In this document: positions 41,801 through 44,809 of the stretch, in pieces
How positions within the stretch are numbered: the first letter of the stretch is position 1
Layout: every line of letters starts with the position of its first letter
Origin: Methanobacteriota archaeon
Lineage (GTDB): Archaea; Halobacteriota; Methanosarcinia; Methanosarcinales; Methanosarcinaceae
Assembly (NCBI GenBank): GCA_030054735.1
Contig: JASGVX010000034.1
Span: 1-44,809 of the forward strand
Direction: 5' to 3'
Length of the DNA: 44,809 nt
Notes under the pieces: model-generated
What the model was told of the DNA's origin: nothing
Database searches by the model: none
Seen by the model: only the letters and a program-made list of their open reading frames with translations
Made by a program: the position numbers and the translations under genes

Positions 41801-42709
41801 GAAGAACTTAATATTGAACTTCAGGCAGCCCGTGAGAAGTATGAAAAAGCTGCAGGAGAACTTGAATCCCTTCTTAAAGCCGGTTCTGCAGGGACAGAAG
41901 AAGAGTTCTGTGAAAATGCAAGGCTCCGGGCTCAACGGACCGGGCTTGAAAACAGGGCAATGGGGGCTGAACAGCAGATCAGGAGGGTTTCTGGTGATGG
42001 GGAAAAGTATGATATTTTCGTAGATGAACTGAAAGTTTCCAACCCCTCATGCCTGGAAGAAGAAAGCCTGAGTCTGGAGGAGGAACTGAAAACCCTTGAG
42101 CAGGACATCTCAGGAAATATCGACAGGCGTGGAGCGATACGAAACCAGCTTGAACAGCTTGAACACGGTAATGAGGGTTCTCTGGCAAGGGTAATGCGTG
42201 AAAGCCTGCAAGAAGACCTCAATGAGAAGTCAAGAGAATGGGCGTCCCTGGTCCTGGCCCGGAAAGTCCTTGAAAAGGCAATTGAGCTATATGAAAAAGA
42301 AAGGCAGCCTGCAGTTATCGTTGAAGCCCAGTCCTTTTTCTCAAAGATAACGGGAGGCAGGTACACCCGGATTTATTCTCCTCTCAATTCTTCTGAAATC
42401 TATGTTGAAGACCTGGAAGGGCGCCAGAAGAGCATCCAGGTACTGAGCCGGGGAACGGCAGAACAGCTTTATCTCGCCTTGCGTTTCGGTTTTATAAGGG
42501 AGTTTGGCAGGCATTCGGAACCTCTTCCGGTTGTTTTTGATGATATTCTTGTGAACTTTGACCCCGAACGCTGCAACAACACCTGTGAAGCCATAAAAGA
42601 CCTCGTGTCAGGCAACCAGGTCTTTTATTTCACCTGCCACCCAGAAACCGTGCAGATGCTTACAGAAAGGTTCGCAGAAGCCAGGGTTGTAGACCTTGAT
42701 GCAGTATAA
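38849..42709 (+). CDS. SMC/Rad50-like ATPase, YhaN type
   Basis: The 1286-residue partner of the upstream nuclease has Walker A GANEAGKST (31-39), long coiled coils on both arms, a signature-like LSRGTAEQLYLALRFG, and Walker B LPVVFDDILVNFDPE (~1226-1240). A hydrophobic segment of two helices (~595-638, PAGMILFAGVIGFAFGYM and the following LLSGLVIFFLLFATSVAYF) lies in the middle where Rad50 has its zinc hook, so the complex may be tethered to the membrane. It has no CxxC hook there. YhaN-type ATPases occur in many bacteria and methanogens with unclear roles in DNA or RNA processing. The start ATG overlaps the previous stop with GAGGAAGA before it. Confidence 0.88.
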   Translation: MEINAIYIDGFGKFCRLSLEDLPSGLVIFTGANEAGKSTLFTFIRRMFFGIPSTRLYNPYPPFEGGQHGGRLVVIDSSRDRWVIERNGGRKDDVKVVLPDGNTGGRTELLKLLGHADRNVFENIYAFGLEELQSFETLKDQSINSKLYSAGTGVGVSIPGLIESINSRESSLYKNRGIKPRINMLFREIGKIDEKIAEIEGAQKQYDSLNFELEQKTRDIDQLKEKSQKIQKKLNRIRNLLSVWEDWRVLQESKTALEGLPGLESFPENGEEKLARLQERIEEIREIISGLEQELEKNALTKKSISPDERLLGQKDAVLELESEIGKYRSEVQLLPTLKMKLSQEKEGLYALLLELGPAWDEEALDCFDRSIPAKESVLQMRRSVEKIEDKITETENDLKQVLNSIERTQQEKGVFEESLLAHRDRVIGLGNGIEKYRADKDFLISGAQEVQTRKNELGKTLSELGKGWDESTLAGFEHSNSSKENVFRKRREIEESEKIIERLRDRLGLALVEIKEVRGEIEALEKELRAFSNLPGPDEVKQGLEAVSYIRVKYSLLREKEIELKNLEKDLEKEEMLFAELRPQAAVHEAPLWPAGMILFAGVIGFAFGYMNDALLSGLVIFFLLFATSVAYFLKAKKQSTSFPAWEDKRPDIEPRKQKAQGLKEELSGEIVRLKKDIKSRAEKCGFEDIPDPSLLEQKASGLQRAMFDLKTAGGLRKRKENLQKKLENLCTSYRELEGKLRDGEEEQKKVIREWNEWLLSSGLDPGLSPEHVLEILSVITACMEKQKTIAELKNQLTLKEEAVKNYEKEAFGVLEACGRPVSGISLEGEIAKLREDVSFAYNQAERMKKLKFESEGFNRKKEELEEMLREEKKERDSLSEKWTLWLESYGLDPSLSVESVLEIFSVIRTCFDRQRAIRSLEEQIASGRASIEAYEAKVTAAMQECGSPLSGLSFDTQVEKLRSDLEKASDEARSLQQLKTKSEELNIELQAAREKYEKAAGELESLLKAGSAGTEEEFCENARLRAQRTGLENRAMGAEQQIRRVSGDGEKYDIFVDELKVSNPSCLEEESLSLEEELKTLEQDISGNIDRRGAIRNQLEQLEHGNEGSLARVMRESLQEDLNEKSREWASLVLARKVLEKAIELYEKERQPAVIVEAQSFFSKITGGRYTRIYSPLNSSEIYVEDLEGRQKSIQVLSRGTAEQLYLALRFGFIREFGRHSEPLPVVFDDILVNFDPERCNNTCEAIKDLVSGNQVFYFTCHPETVQMLTERFAEARVVDLDAV

Positions 42710-43233
42710 TAAAAGAACTGGAGCGGAAAAGAGCTGGATAAAAAGCAAGGCTGAACAGGCAGATAAGTGAGGACGAAAGGGGCACTTTTTCTGAAAAAGC
42801 GAAGGGAAAAACTATCAACCAGACTGTCAGGGACCTGCTCTATGTATATACCGGAGTTTATACTTTCATAGATAAAACAATATCAAGAGGCACTTTTTTT
42901 CTAGGGACTAATGAAAAATTATTTATGTTGGCAAGCAATTCCAAAAAGTTTAATACAAAATAGAGATAATTAAACCGATTCAGTTTTAGTCCTTATAGTG
43001 AAAATTGAAGACTTTTGCGACTATGGGGTCTAAAGAAGGGTAATAACTAAAATAAAACGCGGTAAAACGCTTACCTTCCCTATAAAAAGATAACAAATCA
43101 CATAAATAATTATCAAGACCTCAGAAAAGCAATTCAATATTAGGCGACAACAAGACTTTAATTAGGCGAGGTCGATAACTTAATTAATTTTTTATTAGTA
43201 TGGATCAAAAAACCGTAATAAGGTAGGATAAGG
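42710..43233. other. Intergenic region, nothing recognised
   Basis: About 520 bp. A short hairpin-like CACTTTTTCTGAAAAAG lies near 42782. No gene, repeat family or strong promoter is evident. Confidence 0.45.
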
Positions 43234-43890
43234 ATGAAAATACTTGCAATTTCCGACCCCCACGGGGATTATTCGAAAATTCAAAAGATAATAAAAAAAG
43301 CCGGGAACTTTGACCTTGTTGTGGTAGTCGGAGACATAACCAACTTCGGACCCGATGAAAAAGTAAATGAGCTTGTTGAAATGTTTGATAAGCCTGTACT
43401 TGCAATTCCCGGGAACTGCGACAAGAAGAGCGTCCTGAAAGCCCTTGACAACTCAAAAGCCGTAAACATGCACGGAAAATACGAACAGATAGGAAATATC
43501 AGGTTTATAGGACTTGGAGGCTCAAACCCCACTCCTTTTAATACTCCTTTTGAGCTATCCGAAGACGAAATTGAAAATGTCCTTGAAGAAATGGTCTGTT
43601 CAGCTGAAAACTCAGGGGAATGCGGACGAATTGTGCTCCTGACCCATGCCCCTCCCTATGGAGCCAGGGATGAACTCTCCTTCGGGCACGTGGGTAGCAA
43701 AGCCATTCAGAAATTTCTGGATCGAGTAGACCTTATCATCTGCGGACATATACATGAAGCAAAAGGCGTGGAAAAGGTAGGAAAAACGGTTGTTTTGAAC
43801 CCGGGAGAAGCCAGTAAGGGTTCCAGTGCTCTTGTAAGCATTGAAGAGACAGAAAACAAATCCATCGAAATCGAGTTCGTTGAAGTATAA
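43234..43890 (+). CDS. YfcE/MJ0936-like metallophosphoesterase
   Basis: The 218-residue cytosolic phosphoesterase has the calcineurin-like motifs SDPHGD (7-12), VVGDITNFG, PGNCD, LTHAPPYG and CGHIHEAKG. It ends with VLNPGEASKG, typical of the small YfcE-type phosphodiesterases. The natural substrate is not known. The start follows GGATAAGG. It is monocistronic. Just beyond it lies a decayed ISAzo13 transposase. Confidence 0.88.
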   Translation: MKILAISDPHGDYSKIQKIIKKAGNFDLVVVVGDITNFGPDEKVNELVEMFDKPVLAIPGNCDKKSVLKALDNSKAVNMHGKYEQIGNIRFIGLGGSNPTPFNTPFELSEDEIENVLEEMVCSAENSGECGRIVLLTHAPPYGARDELSFGHVGSKAIQKFLDRVDLIICGHIHEAKGVEKVGKTVVLNPGEASKGSSALVSIEETENKSIEIEFVEV

Positions 43891-43903
43891 CTGACTTTCC
43901 GCA

Positions 43904-44253
43904 GATGGTGGTGGAAGCAGTTCAAGCAGGCATTATATTTTCAAGGAAGACTTGGAAAAGACGGTAAACGAAATTGGAATTGAAATCAGAATGGCTCACT
44001 ATCCACCATCCACTTTGAAATACAATCCAATTGAACATAGGTTATTCTAGCATGTGACGGATGCATGCAAGAGTAGTGTTTTCACCAGTATTGATGTGCT
44101 TAAAAGTCTTGTTGATAAGACTTCTGCATCTAAAGGGCTGAAAGTGGTTTCGAAAATAAGAGATAAAGGTTATGCAACGGCAAGAAAAGTGAGTGAAAAA
44201 ATCAAGGAAAATATGAAAATTGTATTTGATGATTATTACAGTCGAATACCCCG
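43904..44253 (+). pseudogene. ISAzo13-family transposase, C-terminal fragment with a nonsense codon
   Basis: The frame reads DGGGSSSRHYIFKEDLEKTV, then a segment with AHYPPSTLKYNPIEHRLF, which is the conserved C-terminal core of ISAzo13 (Rhodopirellula-type) DDE transposases. A TAG at 44048-44050 interrupts the frame in the middle of RLF-x-HVTDAC. The sequence resumes and continues to YYSRIPR at 44253. There it meets the 88-bp element. The N-terminal two thirds are missing, so the gene is dead. Confidence 0.8.
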
Positions 44254-44341
44254 CTAGTATCGCGTCTGCGTTAAGATGTCGCATATGATCGATTATAACG
44301 ATTCAAAATCGTATAATCCTTGATGACTGACACGACACTAG
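44254..44341. mobile_element. 88-bp MITE-like element, copy 2
   Basis: The ends are CTAGTATCGCGTC and CACGACACTAG. Its complement aligns with 9998-10085 over the full 88 bp with clear shared blocks. It sits at the very end of the ISAzo13 fragment. Either it inserted there or it derives from that element's own terminal region. Confidence 0.75.
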
Positions 44342-44391
44342 CTTACTGCGGGGTGCGCCAGCACATCTTTGATTTTTAACTTTCTTCACAT

Positions 44392-44479
44392 GCTGTCTCA
44401 TAACTACTTTTTCTACAATTGGGTAATGCCCATTTCAATTTTAATTCATTTCCAAGAATAAAAGGTAAATTTTTCTCAA
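44392..44479. mobile_element. Terminal region of an IS1182-type element
   Basis: GCTGTCTCATAAC starts ~90 bp beyond the transposase stop codon and resembles the GGCTGTCTCAAAA ends of the 157-bp MITE. It is followed by TTTTTCTACAATTG, again as in the MITE. It is the probable right terminus of the IS whose transposase follows. Confidence 0.55.
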
Positions 44480-44809
44480 TCAAGATAGCGTATTTGCCAT
44501 TCTCGCTTGGATTCCCCCTTTATTCCATCCTTTACTTCCTCCTACCCCTATCATTTTCAGCACATCTTTGAGTTTTTTCCCTTCTCTTTTAATGAAATCT
44601 GCTATTTTCTTTATATTGTGTACCGTACACATCATAACAAATTCAATTCCTGTTTTCCTTTTCCCTCTCAATAGAAATTCCCTAAACCCTCTATCCTGCT
44701 TCATCTGTCCAATCACAGGTTCTACGGTAGACATTCTTTTCTGATACTGTTCTGTACCTTCCTCTGTGTTCAGTTTAGCCCTCATACTCTCCAATAAATG
44801 TTCTCTAGG
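44480..44809 (-). CDS. IS1182-family transposase, C-terminal part (cut by window edge)
   Basis: The frame stays open to the window edge and encodes the end of a DDE transposase: KRMSTVEPVIGQMKQDRGFR, FLLRGKRKTG and HNIKKI. These are the usual C-terminal motifs of IS1182/IS5-like enzymes ('R..TVEP.FG.iK...GfR.F.lRG....E.....a.HNlkk'). The catalytic Glu is that of VEP. The N-terminal part lies outside the window, so completeness is unknown. Confidence 0.8.
   Translation of the reverse strand, partial: PREHLLESMRAKLNTEEGTEQYQKRMSTVEPVIGQMKQDRGFREFLLRGKRKTGIEFVMMCTVHNIKKIADFIKREGKKLKDVLKMIGVGGSKGWNKGGIQARMANTLS

Noticed and set aside
44042-44284. 80-codon minus-strand ORF
   Set aside because: It is antisense to the ISAzo13 fragment and crosses the 88-bp element.

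Overview
The window is a Methanosarcina-type chromosome segment. The evidence is a complete archaeal formylmethanofuran:H4MPT formyltransferase, an archaeal-type threonyl-tRNA synthetase, archaeal TATA boxes, an archaeosortase-like C-terminal signal, arginine codons dominated by AGG/AGA in most genes, and long AT-rich intergenic DNA full of insertion-sequence debris. No rRNA, tRNA or CRISPR array was found. All calls come from reading the sequence; no database search was run.

Layout. 1-5.4 kb: end of an IS630-type transposase, a promoter-like repeat (copy A), a 16-bp minisatellite, ftr, a TraB-family membrane protein, repeat copy B, an orphan alpha-helical protein of foreign appearance, and a MITE nested in another MITE. 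5.5-12.1 kb: a multidomain PAPS-reductase-like iron-sulfur protein, a relict membrane-sensor gene, an AI-2E/UPF0118 permease and thrS. 12.5-16.6 kb: an SF2 helicase, a 17-bp minisatellite, a protein with an HExxH motif and a second copy of the 119-bp MITE. 16.6-25 kb: a divergent ECF importer (fused double ATPase and EcfT) beside three paralogous DUF3344-like secreted proteins and a LolD/MacB-type ATPase with no permease. 25-30 kb: MITEs, a PAP2 phosphatase, glycogen phosphorylase and a TPR protein. 30-35.4 kb: an anchored Ig-like/FN3-like protein and an anchored M3 peptidase sharing a 750-bp duplicated 5' segment. 35.4-44.8 kb: a TM2-like protein, a tyrosine phosphatase, a large nested inverted-repeat element, a YhaO/YhaN-like nuclease-ATPase pair, a YfcE-like phosphoesterase, and ISAzo13 and IS1182 remains.

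The most informative region is 30.7-35.4 kb. Two genes share the same promoter, membrane anchor and first Ig-like domain. The second is fused in frame to the body of an oligoendopeptidase F. A 30-codon remnant of the original peptidase start (MGQNK..) survives just upstream, beside a second copy of the 20-bp tail array. One tandem duplication, followed by an internal deletion of the parental peptidase gene, explains all of this. It would have turned a cytosolic peptidase into a membrane-anchored, probably extracellular one.

A second theme is a family of repeats (176-388, 3911-4194, 36691-36816, 37266-37439) that carry an imperfect hairpin directly against a strong TATA box, so they look like dispersed regulated promoters. 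At least five MITE-like families occur. Two insertions are especially readable: the 119-bp element against an empty site in the same window, and the 112-bp element inside a minisatellite.
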